DNA of 64,000 bases, taken from contig NZ_LXKA01000087.1 in NCBI RefSeq assembly GCF_001645125.1, positions 1 through 64,000 of the forward strand. The letters are read 5' to 3'. A program made the position numbers and the translations under genes. This DNA comes from Paraburkholderia ginsengiterrae (GTDB lineage Bacteria; Pseudomonadota; Gammaproteobacteria; Burkholderiales; Burkholderiaceae). The stretch's first letter is position 1. Every line of letters starts with the position of its first letter. The notes beneath the pieces are model-generated. The model did no database searches. It worked only from the letters and a program-made list of their open reading frames with translations, and was not told where the DNA came from. This document shows, in pieces, positions 43,948 through 52,633 of the stretch.

Positions 43948-46101
43948 ATGACATCAACTAGCCGTCGCCGTTTCCTGCAGACCGTGGCTTCATCCGCCGG
44001 TGCTGCCGCCGCCCTGACCGCACTGCCCGAGTCGATTCGCAACGCGCTTGCAGTTCCCGCGTTTTCGCGCACCGGCACGATCCGCGATGTCGAGCATATC
44101 GTCGTGTTCATGCAGGAGAACCGCTCGTTCGACCATTACTTTGGCCACTTGCGCGGTGTGCGCGGCTATAACGACCGCTTCCCGATTCCGCTGCCGGGCG
44201 GCAAGCCGGTGTGGTATCAGCCGTCGAAGGAAAATCCGGCCCAGCCGGTGCTGCCGTTCCATCTGAATACCGCGACCACCAGCGCGCAATGCGTCGGCGA
44301 TCTCGATCACACCTGGTACAAGACCCACGCCGCGATCGACGGCGGCCGCTACGACCAGTGGCCCGCCAACAAGACCGACATGACGATGGGTTACCACCTG
44401 CGCAGCGATATTCCGTTTCACTACGCGCTGGCCGATGCGTTCACCGTCTGCGACGCCTACTTCTGCTCGCTGCCCGGACCCACGCACCCGAACCGCTCGT
44501 ATCTGATGACCGGCATGGTCGATCCGACTGGCACGATGGGTGGTCCGCTGCTCGACAACAGCGACTATGTGGACGGCGACGCTCCGCCGAACTATCAGTT
44601 GCTCTCGTGGACCACGTACCCGGAGCGCCTGCAAGCTGCGGGCATTTCGTGGCAGGTGTACCAGCAGGGGCTGACCGGCGCCGATCCGTTGAACGGCAAC
44701 TACGGCACCAACGTTCTGCAGAACTTTGCGAATTTCATCAATGCGCAGCCGGGTTCGCCATTGTTTGAGCGCGCGCAGACCGTGCGCACCATCGACGACC
44801 TGAAGGCCGACGTGCTGGAGAACAAGCTGCCGCAAGTGTCGTGGCTGTGCCCGCCGGCCGCGTACTCCGAACACCCGAGCTATACGCCCGCCTATGGCGC
44901 GGAATACACGTCGCAAATTCTCGACGCGCTGACATCGAATCCCGAAGTGTGGAGCAAGACGGTGTTGTTCATCATGTATGACGAGAACGACGGCTTCTTC
45001 GATCACCTCGTGCCGCCGCAACCGGCGACCACGCCCGCGCAGGGCCAGTCGACCGTCAGCACCGACGGCGAAATTCACAATGTGGTGAATCCGGCCCGTG
45101 GCGGCAGCTATACCGCCGACGGCTTGCCGTACGGCCTCGGCCCGCGCGTGCCGATGACGATCGTCTCGCCGTGGAGCAAGGGCGGTTTTGTCTGCTCGCA
45201 GGTGTTCGATCACACCTCGGTGATCCGCTTTATCGAAGCGCGCTTTGGCGTGTATGAGCCGAACATCACGGCATGGCGCCGCGCGGTGTGCGGCGACCTG
45301 ACCTCGGCGTTCGACTTCCGCACGCCGGACTCGAAGGTGCCGCCGCTGCCGGACACGAGCAACTACAAGAGCATCGCCGACAACCAGTGCGCGACGCAGC
45401 CGAAGCCGACCGTCCCCGCGACGCCGGGCGCCATCGATCCGCAGGAAAGCGGCATCCGTTTCGCACGTGCGTTGCCGTATGAGTTGCATGTGAACGGTCA
45501 CGCGGATGTGAAGAAGAACACGTTCGAGATCTCGCTCGGCAATACCGGCGACCAGGGCGCGCATTTCTACGTGTACGCGACGAACCGCACGGATGGGCCG
45601 TGGCGCTATACCGTCGAAGCGGGCAAGTCGCTGAGCGAGACTTTCGACCTGACGACGACCAGCGGCGTGTACGCCTTCGAAGTGTTCGGACCAAATGGCT
45701 TCGTGCGCAAGTTCACGGGCAATACGCAGCAGGCGGCGGCGCAAACTTCGCAGGCCGCGGGATGGCATGATAAGGACAAGGCGGCGCACCCTGAGGTGAA
45801 GGTGCAGTACGACGTGGCGAACGGCAACGTGTTCCTGAAGTTCAGCAACAAGGGCGGCGGGATTGCGCGCTTGACGGTGACCGACAACGCTTATGGTGCG
45901 CGCGTGCGTACCGTGCTGGTGCCGGCGGAGTCGCATATCGAGGAAGCGTGGGTGCTGGCGTCGAGCCATCACTGGTACGACCTGACGGTGACGAGCAACG
46001 ATGACGCCAGCTTCTCGCGCCGTGTTGCGGGTCACGTCGAGAATGGGCGGCCGAGCATTAGCGATCCGGCGGCGGTGGCGCCGGTGTTGGTGGTGAACTA
46101 A
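43948..46101 (+). CDS. plcN: Phosphocholine-specific phospholipase C
   Basis: This 717-residue protein has a Tat signal ('SRRRFLQTVASSAGAAAAL'). The phosphoesterase domain begins 'IEHIVVFMQENRSFDHYFGHLRGVRG'-like at about residue 45, and further along come 'FCSLPGPTHPNRSYLMTG' and 'LFIMYDENDGFFDHLVPP'. Two C-terminal DUF756 domains follow (about residues 510-600 and 615-700). It is exported and hydrolyses phosphatidylcholine; relatives also cleave sphingomyelin. The symbol is by family, not proven paralogue. GAAGGTG lies before the ATG. Confidence 0.92.
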   Translation: MTSTSRRRFLQTVASSAGAAAALTALPESIRNALAVPAFSRTGTIRDVEHIVVFMQENRSFDHYFGHLRGVRGYNDRFPIPLPGGKPVWYQPSKENPAQPVLPFHLNTATTSAQCVGDLDHTWYKTHAAIDGGRYDQWPANKTDMTMGYHLRSDIPFHYALADAFTVCDAYFCSLPGPTHPNRSYLMTGMVDPTGTMGGPLLDNSDYVDGDAPPNYQLLSWTTYPERLQAAGISWQVYQQGLTGADPLNGNYGTNVLQNFANFINAQPGSPLFERAQTVRTIDDLKADVLENKLPQVSWLCPPAAYSEHPSYTPAYGAEYTSQILDALTSNPEVWSKTVLFIMYDENDGFFDHLVPPQPATTPAQGQSTVSTDGEIHNVVNPARGGSYTADGLPYGLGPRVPMTIVSPWSKGGFVCSQVFDHTSVIRFIEARFGVYEPNITAWRRAVCGDLTSAFDFRTPDSKVPPLPDTSNYKSIADNQCATQPKPTVPATPGAIDPQESGIRFARALPYELHVNGHADVKKNTFEISLGNTGDQGAHFYVYATNRTDGPWRYTVEAGKSLSETFDLTTTSGVYAFEVFGPNGFVRKFTGNTQQAAAQTSQAAGWHDKDKAAHPEVKVQYDVANGNVFLKFSNKGGGIARLTVTDNAYGARVRTVLVPAESHIEEAWVLASSHHWYDLTVTSNDDASFSRRVAGHVENGRPSISDPAAVAPVLVVN

Positions 46102-46122
46102 AGGCGTGCGAAAGTAGAACGG

Positions 46123-46163
46123 CTTCGGTCAGGCGGCCGCCTTGGCGGCACGCCTGATCGAAG
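46123..46163. terminator. Long GC hairpin after plcN
   Basis: CTTCG-G-TCAGGCG (46123-46135) pairs with CGCCTGA-T-CGAAG (46151-46163), with an inner GCCGC / GCGGC stem and one bulged base, forming a hairpin of about 41 bases. There is no T run, so it may be a terminator, an attenuation structure or a mobile hairpin. It begins 22 bases after the stop codon. Confidence 0.6.
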
Positions 46164-46265
46164 CGCGGTTCAATGCCTGAAAGTCGTTACGCTGCGAGCG
46201 TTCTGCACGAAACGACAGATCGCGCTAGAGTCAGTGTTCCCCCACTTCCTGAGGATGGGAACATC

Positions 46266-46535
46266 ATGGATCGCAACACATTCACCGAAAGTCTGACGAA
46301 AGAAGGCTTTCCTGACACCTTGCTCGTCACGCGTGAGGCGAACGGCGAGGTGGACGTCCACACGCATCCGTTCGAATCCAAAGCGCTGATTCTGGAAGGC
46401 GAAATGAGCATACGCGTGGGTGAAGAAGAGCGCGCGTATCGCGCCGGCGACGTCTTTCACTTGCCGGCGAATGAGCCGCATTCGGAGCGCTACGGTCCGA
46501 ACGGCGTGACGTTTCTGGTGGGTAGGAAGGTATAA
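46266..46535 (+). CDS. Small cupin-domain protein
   Basis: This 89-residue protein is a single-domain cupin: 'GEVDVHTHPFESKALILEGEMSIRVGEEERAYRAGDVFHLPANEPHSERYG' covers both cupin motifs with His, His, Glu and His as probable metal ligands. The ATG at 46266 has GAGGATGGG upstream. The substrate is unknown. It ends 22 bases from the convergent aspartoacylase-family gene. Confidence 0.9.
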   Translation: MDRNTFTESLTKEGFPDTLLVTREANGEVDVHTHPFESKALILEGEMSIRVGEEERAYRAGDVFHLPANEPHSERYGPNGVTFLVGRKV

Positions 46536-46556
46536 GGCGCGCTCGGCGAGAAGACC

Positions 46557-47672
46557 TCAAGCCCCCAACAACACCCCCGTCCTGAACGCCCGCGTTCCGG
46601 TCACTCGCCCAAGCGGCGCCCCCGCTGTCACGAAGCGAATCGCGCGGCGCATATAAAACACGCCTTCAGTATTGCTGGCGATCGTGGTCGTCTCATCGGT
46701 CAGCGGATCGACAATATCGAACAACGCCTGCCCGACACGAATCGTCTCGCCGATCTTCGCGCGATGAACAAGAATCCCGCTCACAGGCGCATAGAACTGT
46801 TCGCTGCCAGCGAGCGGCGTCGCTGGCGACAGCAACGGCGGCAAAGGCTTCACTTCGCGCCGAATCGCCTTACGCCACACGAGATAATCGACTATTGCAT
46901 CGGCGTCCTCCTGAGCCACCTCATAAGAAACATCGCGCTGACCGCGGCATTCCACGGTCACCGCAACGGCGCCATTCGGCACCGGCTTGTCCGCGGGCAA
47001 CGCCTGCTGCAACGTCCACCACAACAGGCTATGTGTCTCATCAAACGACTCGCCGCCCGAGTTGGTAGCCAGCAACGACGCCTGCGCTCCGAGATAGCGC
47101 GACAAAGGCTCAAACTCAGGCCACGCGGCTTCGCTCGTATAGAGATGCATCGCCGCTTCGAGCGAGCAGTGCAGATCGATAATCACGTCAGCGTCGAACG
47201 AGAGCTTCAACAGCGCCAATTGCAGCGATTCGAATTCGGTCAACGGCTTCTGCGCAGCCAGCTCATCGGCAATCAACTTCCGCACAATCCGTACGTTCTC
47301 CGCAGCATCCGAGCCCAGGACCTCCTTGGCTCGCGACACGACCCTGGAGAACTGCACGAAGTGCCGATTGAAGTTCTTCCCACTGCCGAGATCGAAGCGC
47401 CCCAGAAACTGCCCGAGCACGGTTTGCCCGAGTCCAACCGGATTCGCCACCGGCACCAGCACGATTTCCGCGTTCAGCGCGCCCTGCTGTTCCAGTTCAA
47501 TCAGTCGGCGCTTGAGCAACACCGTTGTCAGCATCGCCGGGGTTTCATCCGCATGCAGCGACGACTGGATATAAATCTTTTGCCCGCTATTGGCCGGGCC
47601 AAAATGAAACGACACCAGTTCGCGGTGCGTGCCGATAGCCGGCGAGAGAAGCGGAATCGATTGCCTGTTCAT
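46557..47672 (-). CDS. Succinylglutamate desuccinylase / aspartoacylase family protein
   Basis: This 371-residue protein has the zinc carboxypeptidase-like AstE/AspA fold. 'SSLHADETPAML' at residues 37-48 provides the zinc His40 and Glu43, 'IIDLHCSLEAAMHLYTS' has the third zinc His, and 'AVTVECRGQRDVSYE' carries the catalytic Glu. 'YAPVSGILVHRAKIGETIRVGQALFDI' is a lipoyl-like C-terminal beta domain. It removes an acyl group from an amino acid; the substrate is not visible. An amino-acid-binding protein gene follows, so transport and deacylation may be linked. Confidence 0.9.
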   Translation of the reverse strand: MNRQSIPLLSPAIGTHRELVSFHFGPANSGQKIYIQSSLHADETPAMLTTVLLKRRLIELEQQGALNAEIVLVPVANPVGLGQTVLGQFLGRFDLGSGKNFNRHFVQFSRVVSRAKEVLGSDAAENVRIVRKLIADELAAQKPLTEFESLQLALLKLSFDADVIIDLHCSLEAAMHLYTSEAAWPEFEPLSRYLGAQASLLATNSGGESFDETHSLLWWTLQQALPADKPVPNGAVAVTVECRGQRDVSYEVAQEDADAIVDYLVWRKAIRREVKPLPPLLSPATPLAGSEQFYAPVSGILVHRAKIGETIRVGQALFDIVDPLTDETTTIASNTEGVFYMRRAIRFVTAGAPLGRVTGTRAFRTGVLLGA

Positions 47673-47716
47673 GAGCGGATAGTTTGTAGAGGAATAGTCA
47701 GGAGCCGAAACATCAG

Positions 47717-48484
47717 TTAGTTGCCGTACGGGTCGAAATCGAAGTACTTCTTCGCGATCTGCGCGTACGTGCCGTCTTTGAGCATCGATGCAATGGCCGA
47801 GTTGATCGACGTCTGCAGCGCCGTCTCATCCTTGCGCAAGCCGATGCCTACACCACGATCACCCATCGAAAGCGGTTCGCCGACAAACGCGAAACCCTTC
47901 CCCGCCGGCGTGCGCAAAAAGCCGATGTCCGCTTCGACAGAACCCAGCAACGCGCCATCAAGACGTCCGTTCTGCAGATCGGCGAACACTTCGTCCTGGC
48001 TCTTGTAGGCCACCACTTGCGCGCCGAGCGGTGCCCAGTTCTTCAACGCGTACCCCTCGAACTGCGTGCCCGACTGCACGCCGATCTGCTTGCCGGCCAG
48101 TGCGTTCGTGCCGCCCGCGAGCGCCGAACCTTGTCGCGCGATCAGCCGTGATTTGAACTGGAACAGCTTCGACGAAAACAGAATCTGCTGCTCGCGCTTC
48201 TCCGTGATCGCCATCGACGACAGGATCGCGTCGATCTTGCGTGCCTGCAGCGCCGGAATCATCCCCGAGAATTCGAGTTCAACCCACTGGCAGCGCGCGT
48301 GAATGCGCTTGCAGATTTCGTTGCCGAGATCGACGTCGAAACCCTTGAAACTGCCGTCGGGCGCTTTGGCGTCCATGGGCGGATAGCTCGGGTCGATACC
48401 GAGGCGCAACGTGTCGGATTCAGCGGCAAAGGCGCCACTGCTGAAAATCAGCGCGGCGCTCAGGATCATCAGCGGAGTTTTCAT
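47717..48484 (-). CDS. Amino-acid ABC transporter substrate-binding protein
   Basis: This 255-residue periplasmic protein has a signal peptide ('MKTPLMILSAALIFSSGAFA') and the SBP_bac_3 fold. 'LRLGIDPSYPPMDAKAPDGSFKGFDVDLGNEICKRI' at the start, 'RKIDAILSSMAITEKREQQILFS' and 'GLRKDETALQTSINSAIASML' match the ArgT/HisJ-type basic amino acid branch. No permease or ATPase genes are adjacent, so partners lie elsewhere. It is divergent from a LysR gene, the likely regulator. Confidence 0.92.
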   Translation of the reverse strand: MKTPLMILSAALIFSSGAFAAESDTLRLGIDPSYPPMDAKAPDGSFKGFDVDLGNEICKRIHARCQWVELEFSGMIPALQARKIDAILSSMAITEKREQQILFSSKLFQFKSRLIARQGSALAGGTNALAGKQIGVQSGTQFEGYALKNWAPLGAQVVAYKSQDEVFADLQNGRLDGALLGSVEADIGFLRTPAGKGFAFVGEPLSMGDRGVGIGLRKDETALQTSINSAIASMLKDGTYAQIAKKYFDFDPYGN

Positions 48485-48605
48485 GGCAGACGGAGTGTGG
48501 ATGGGTCGAAGGACGGCCGCATCATCCTATGATGCCCCCGCGCCTCAAAGAAGTCCCATTCGGACTATCATGATCACTTTTACCGATCACCGGACGTTTC
48601 TCCCC

Positions 48606-49526
48606 ATGGCGTTGACGATCTCCCAGCTCCGCGCGTTCGCCGCGGTGGCCGAGCATGGCAGCATCCGCGCGGCTTCGCGGGCGCTCGGCATTGCGCAGAG
48701 CGGCATCACGCAGCAGTTACAGAACCTCGAGTCGTTGCTGGGCGCGACGCTGTTCACGCGCACGAATCGCGGCATTGCGCTGACCGCCCTCGGCCAGCGG
48801 CTGTTGCAGCGGGCCGGCGCGATTATCGGAGAATGCGAGCGCGCCGAGCAGGAAGTGCAGCAATTGCGCGGCGACTACGTCGGCGAGGTGACGTTCGGCA
48901 TGACGACCGAGCCGCTGATCGACGCCTTCGCGCCGGTGCTGATGGAATTTCGCACGCGCTTCGAACGGGTCGCCGTGCATCTGCGCACCGGCACGTCGCG
49001 CATGATGATTGCGTGGATTCGCGAAGGCACGCTGGACTTCGCGGTCGCGCTGGTATCGAAGCAGACGGACACCGCGGATCTTTCGGTGACGCCGCTCTAT
49101 CCCTCCGATCCGGTTATCGTTTGTCGCAAGGGACATCCGAAAGCACGCGCACGCTCGCTGGCCGAGCTCGTCGATTGCACGTGGGTGGCCACGCGCTCGC
49201 CGAATCTGACGGACGATCCGCAGGTCAGTCGCCTGAACCATCTGTTCGACAGTCACGGCTTGCCCCCGCCGAAAATCGTCGCCACGGTGGAAGGCCTGTA
49301 CGAGACGCTGCATCTGGTCGGCGCGACGGATTGCCTCTCGCTGGAAGCGTCGGTCGTGGCGAAACGCGGGCCGTTTGCGAGCACGCTCACCGCCATCCCG
49401 GTACGCGAGCGCGCCATCGAGCAGAACGTCTGCCTGCTGCAGCGCGCGGCCATTCCGCTCACGCCCGCCGCGCAGGAACTCGCGACAATGATCGCTTCCT
49501 ATACCCGCACGGTGCGGACGCGCTGA
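48606..49526 (+). CDS. LysR family transcriptional regulator
   Basis: This 306-residue LysR has the HTH at residues 1-60 ('LTISQLRAFAAVAEHGSIRAASRALGIAQSGITQQLQNLES') and a TsaR/CysB-like substrate domain. The ATG at 48606 was chosen because homology begins there; the frame extends 65 codons upstream without homology. It is divergent from the amino-acid-binding protein and aspartoacylase genes, which it probably controls. Its 3' end faces lysA. Confidence 0.92.
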   Translation: MALTISQLRAFAAVAEHGSIRAASRALGIAQSGITQQLQNLESLLGATLFTRTNRGIALTALGQRLLQRAGAIIGECERAEQEVQQLRGDYVGEVTFGMTTEPLIDAFAPVLMEFRTRFERVAVHLRTGTSRMMIAWIREGTLDFAVALVSKQTDTADLSVTPLYPSDPVIVCRKGHPKARARSLAELVDCTWVATRSPNLTDDPQVSRLNHLFDSHGLPPPKIVATVEGLYETLHLVGATDCLSLEASVVAKRGPFASTLTAIPVRERAIEQNVCLLQRAAIPLTPAAQELATMIASYTRTVRTR

Positions 49527-49539
49527 CCATCAACCGGAG

Positions 49540-50823
49540 TCACGCCAGCGTTTCGAGCGCGAGCAATTCGTCGATGGTTTGCCGGCGACGGATCAGACGC
49601 GGCTTGCCCTTCTCCAGCAACACCTCGGGTGCGAGCGGCCGGCTGTTGTAGTTCGAGGACATCGACGCGCCGTAGGCGCCCGCATCGTGGAACACGACAA
49701 AGTCGCCCACTTCAGGCGTGGGCATCGCGCGGTTCAACACGACACCGCCCTCGGCCTGGGTGAACACATCGCCGGCTTCGCACAACGGTCCGGCCACGGC
49801 GAATGAATCAAGCGGCGCCTCGCTCGGCAAGCCATCGGCTTTCAGCACGGTCATCTCATGGTGGCTGCCGTAGAACGACGGCCGCACGAGGTCGTTGAAT
49901 CCGGCATCGACTAAAGCAAATTGCCGAGCGGGCCGCCGATTCAAGGCATGCACTTCGGCAACGAGCACGCCCGCCTGCGCGACGAGGAACCGCCCCGGTT
50001 CGATCTCCAGCCTCACGCGGTGCCCGACATGCGCTTCGATCTGCCGGCGCGCCGCATCCCAAAGCCGGAAGTAATGCGCGACGTCGATGCGCGGTTCGCC
50101 TTCGCGATAAGGCACCGACAAACCGCCACCCGCGGAAATGGCTTCGATATCGTGGCCCAATGCCTTGACGGTTTCGACCATCGCATCGCAGACGCGCGAC
50201 AGATGCGCATAGTCGACACCCGAACCGATATGCATGTGCAGCCCGACCAGTTTCAATCCATAACGACGAACAATCTCCACGGCGCGCGGCACGTCGTCGA
50301 GCCAGATGCCATGCTTGCTGTGCTCGCCGCCCGTGTTGGTCTTGTTGCTATGCCCGTGGCCAAAACCCGGATTGATCCGCAGCCACACGCGATGCCCCGC
50401 GGGGGCATGCCGTCCTATCCGCTCGAGCATATCGAGCGAGCCGGCGTTGACCGTGATGCGATGCTCGATCACGGTGGCGAGCGTCGCGTGATCGATCAGA
50501 TCTGCCGTGAACACGACGCCCTCAGGGTCGCCGTCAGGCGCGAAACCTGCCGCGAGACTGCGCCTGATTTCGCCCAGCGAGACCGCATCGACCATGGCGC
50601 CTTCCTCGCGCATCAGCTTGAGGATATGCAGATTCGAACAGGCCTTCTGCGCAAAGCGAATGACATCGAAGCTGCGCAGTTCGGCAAGACGTGCGCGAAT
50701 GGTACCGGCGTCGTAGACCCACAGCGGCGTGCCATGCTGACGGGCGAGGTCGGCGAGTTGTTGCGGATTGAATGGCGTCACGGTTCCCGGCTCTCGATGT
50801 CGAAGCGTTGCGGTGACCGACAT
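49540..50823 (-). CDS. lysA: Diaminopimelate decarboxylase
   Basis: This 427-residue fold-type III PLP enzyme has the Schiff-base Lys60 in 'VIRFAQKACSN', 'VGLHMHIGSGVD' and 'AISAGGGLSVPY' in the barrel, and a C-terminal 'VAGPLCEAGDVF' with the active-site Cys and Glu. It makes lysine from meso-diaminopimelate. The start at 50823 overlaps nothing, and the divergent LysR regulator begins 71 bases away: the lysA/lysR arrangement known from E. coli. Confidence 0.94.
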   Translation of the reverse strand: MSVTATLRHREPGTVTPFNPQQLADLARQHGTPLWVYDAGTIRARLAELRSFDVIRFAQKACSNLHILKLMREEGAMVDAVSLGEIRRSLAAGFAPDGDPEGVVFTADLIDHATLATVIEHRITVNAGSLDMLERIGRHAPAGHRVWLRINPGFGHGHSNKTNTGGEHSKHGIWLDDVPRAVEIVRRYGLKLVGLHMHIGSGVDYAHLSRVCDAMVETVKALGHDIEAISAGGGLSVPYREGEPRIDVAHYFRLWDAARRQIEAHVGHRVRLEIEPGRFLVAQAGVLVAEVHALNRRPARQFALVDAGFNDLVRPSFYGSHHEMTVLKADGLPSEAPLDSFAVAGPLCEAGDVFTQAEGGVVLNRAMPTPEVGDFVVFHDAGAYGASMSSNYNSRPLAPEVLLEKGKPRLIRRRQTIDELLALETLA

Positions 50824-50893
50824 GATGCGGAAAGCGTGTCATTCAGTAAAATACCAATTCTTCGTGCATCCATTCATTCTTGATATACCTGTC

Positions 50894-51838
50894 ATGGCAC
50901 TCACGCATCGGCATATCGAAGTCTTTCGCGCCTTGATGACGGCCGGCAGCGTCACCAAAGCGGCGGAGATGCTCTTCACCTCGCAGCCCACGGTGAGCCG
51001 CGAACTTGCGCGCATGGAGCAGAGCATCGGCTTCGCGCTGTTCGAACGCGCGGGCGGGCGGTTGCGCCCCACGCTCTCCGCGCTCACGCTGTTCGACGAG
51101 ATCAAGCGCGCCTATGCCGGGCTCGAACGCGTGGCGTCCACCGCCGCCAGCCTGCGCGAATTCCAGGGCGGCCAGCTTTCCGTCATCGCGTTGCCCGCGT
51201 TTTCGCATTCGATTTTGCCGGGCGCGTCGAAACGCTTCAGCGACGCCCAGCCTGGTGTGAGCGTGTCGATCGCGACTCAGGAGTCGCCGTTTCTCGAGGA
51301 GTGGCTGACGGCGCAGCGCTACGATCTCGGCCTGACCGAACACGGCGCGCCGCCGGCGGGCACGCGTCTGACGCCGTTACTCGAAGTCGACGAGGTATGC
51401 GTGCTGCCCGACGGGCATCCGCTATTGGCCAAGCGTGTGATCGCGTTAAAGGACTTCGCGGGCCGGCCTTTCATCAGCTTGTCGCCGAACGATCCGTACC
51501 GGATTCAGATTGACGAGGCCTTCGCACAAGCGGGTATCGCGCGCCGCCAGGTAGTCGAAACGCCCACCGCGGTCTCCGTGTGCAGTTTCGTGCGCCAGGG
51601 GCTCGGCGTGGCGATCGTCAATCCATTGACGGCGCTCGATTTCGCAGGCCGCCATCTGCATATCCGGCCGCTCGCCGTGTCGTTGCCGTTTCGCGTGAGT
51701 GTGATTCATCCGGAACATCGTCCGAGCCATCCGCTGGCCGGCGCGTTCGTGCAGGCGCTGCAAAGCGAAGCCGCCGCACTGCGGCTGCAATTGAAAACGC
51801 ACACTGGAACTCGAAGCGGGAACCGAACCGCGAGCTGA
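50894..51838 (+). CDS. lysR: LysR-type regulator of lysA
   Basis: This 314-residue regulator has the HTH at residues 1-62 ('LTHRHIEVFRALMTAGSVTKAAEMLFTSQPTVSRELARME'), closely matching the LysR/lysA activator branch, and an effector domain that in E. coli senses diaminopimelate and lysine. It is divergent from lysA with a 70-base gap, the known arrangement. The ATG at 50894 was chosen by homology; the frame starts 42 codons earlier inside lysA. Confidence 0.9.
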   Translation: MALTHRHIEVFRALMTAGSVTKAAEMLFTSQPTVSRELARMEQSIGFALFERAGGRLRPTLSALTLFDEIKRAYAGLERVASTAASLREFQGGQLSVIALPAFSHSILPGASKRFSDAQPGVSVSIATQESPFLEEWLTAQRYDLGLTEHGAPPAGTRLTPLLEVDEVCVLPDGHPLLAKRVIALKDFAGRPFISLSPNDPYRIQIDEAFAQAGIARRQVVETPTAVSVCSFVRQGLGVAIVNPLTALDFAGRHLHIRPLAVSLPFRVSVIHPEHRPSHPLAGAFVQALQSEAAALRLQLKTHTGTRSGNRTAS

Positions 51839-51852
51839 ACCGCTCCGCGAGT

Positions 51853-52269
51853 TTAGAACTCGACCAACGCGAAATCGTCTTTGCCCACGTCGCAGAGCGG
51901 GCAGCGCCAATCGGCCGGCACATCCGCCCAGCGTGTGCCCGGCGCGATGCCCTCTTCCGGCAAACCTTCGGCTTCGTCGTAGACCCAGCCGCAGATCACA
52001 CAGACCCATTGCTTGAAGTCGTCGGTTGAGGCGGCATGGCGATCCGCCGCTTGCGACGCATCGCCCGCTTGCGCAGAGGGCGTTTCATCGAGGCTCACCA
52101 CGAGTGGCGCGGCAGTGCCCACGCCGGTCCCGGCAAGACGCGCCTGCAGGCTCTCCAGCAAGCGCTGCGCTTCGGCCTGGGTCAGATCGATCCAGTATGG
52201 ATCGCCAGCGCCGTCGTTCAGCCGCTCAGGAGAAAACTGGATTTCTACGGCTACGCCCTTCTTGTACAT
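51853..52269 (-). CDS. Rubredoxin with N-terminal extension
   Basis: This 138-residue protein has a C-terminal rubredoxin domain with CVICG (Cys90, Cys93) and CPLC (Cys123, Cys126) and 'GWVYDEAEGLPEEGIAPGTRWADVPADW' between them. The N-terminal 85 residues are an extension without homology that starts 'MYKKGVAVEIQFSPERLND'. Rubredoxins carry electrons; no alkane hydroxylase gene is near. It is convergent with lysR. Confidence 0.9.
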   Translation of the reverse strand: MYKKGVAVEIQFSPERLNDGAGDPYWIDLTQAEAQRLLESLQARLAGTGVGTAAPLVVSLDETPSAQAGDASQAADRHAASTDDFKQWVCVICGWVYDEAEGLPEEGIAPGTRWADVPADWRCPLCDVGKDDFALVEF

Positions 52270-52348
52270 GGCAAATCGGAATGTCGAGGAAACCGGCGGC
52301 CTGCGCCGGCATAGGCCGCAAGCGCCAGGCCGCGGCGTCGCGCAAAGA

Positions 52349-52465
52349 TCAGACGAAATGGTTCAGCACGATGGCGGCGATCAGGCCGGCGGCGCCGATC
52401 AGGCCGAGCAATTGCAGCAGGGTGAGGGATTTACGCGATGCGGTAGAGATTTGTTGCGTGGTCAC
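52349..52465 (-). CDS. 38-residue membrane peptide
   Basis: A GTG at 52465 opens a 38-codon frame to a TGA at 52349. It encodes a Thr/Ser-rich N-terminus and one clear membrane segment (LLQLLGLIGAAGLIAAIVL). It lies between rubredoxin and the alpha/beta hydrolase. No strong ribosome site is seen. The hydrophobic coherence supports a real small protein, but this needs proteomic or ribosome-profiling data. Confidence 0.5.
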   Translation of the reverse strand: MTTQQISTASRKSLTLLQLLGLIGAAGLIAAIVLNHFV

Positions 52466-52633
52466 GGGCAAGTCTTAAAAGTCGGAAAAAGCGAAATGGT
52501 ACACGGTTGCGAAGACGGTTCATGCCGATTAGCTCAAACCTTCGTGCATCCGCTGCCATTATCGCCGCCCGAGCGCTCCGGATTGCCTACCGTGCGGAGA
52601 TGGACTAGTTCCCGTCAAACGGGGAACGTTTTC

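Noticed and set aside
43990-46035. A 681-codon minus-strand frame opposite phospholipase C
   Set aside because: It is antisense to a clear Tat-exported enzyme and has an Arg/His/Val-rich composition with no family match.
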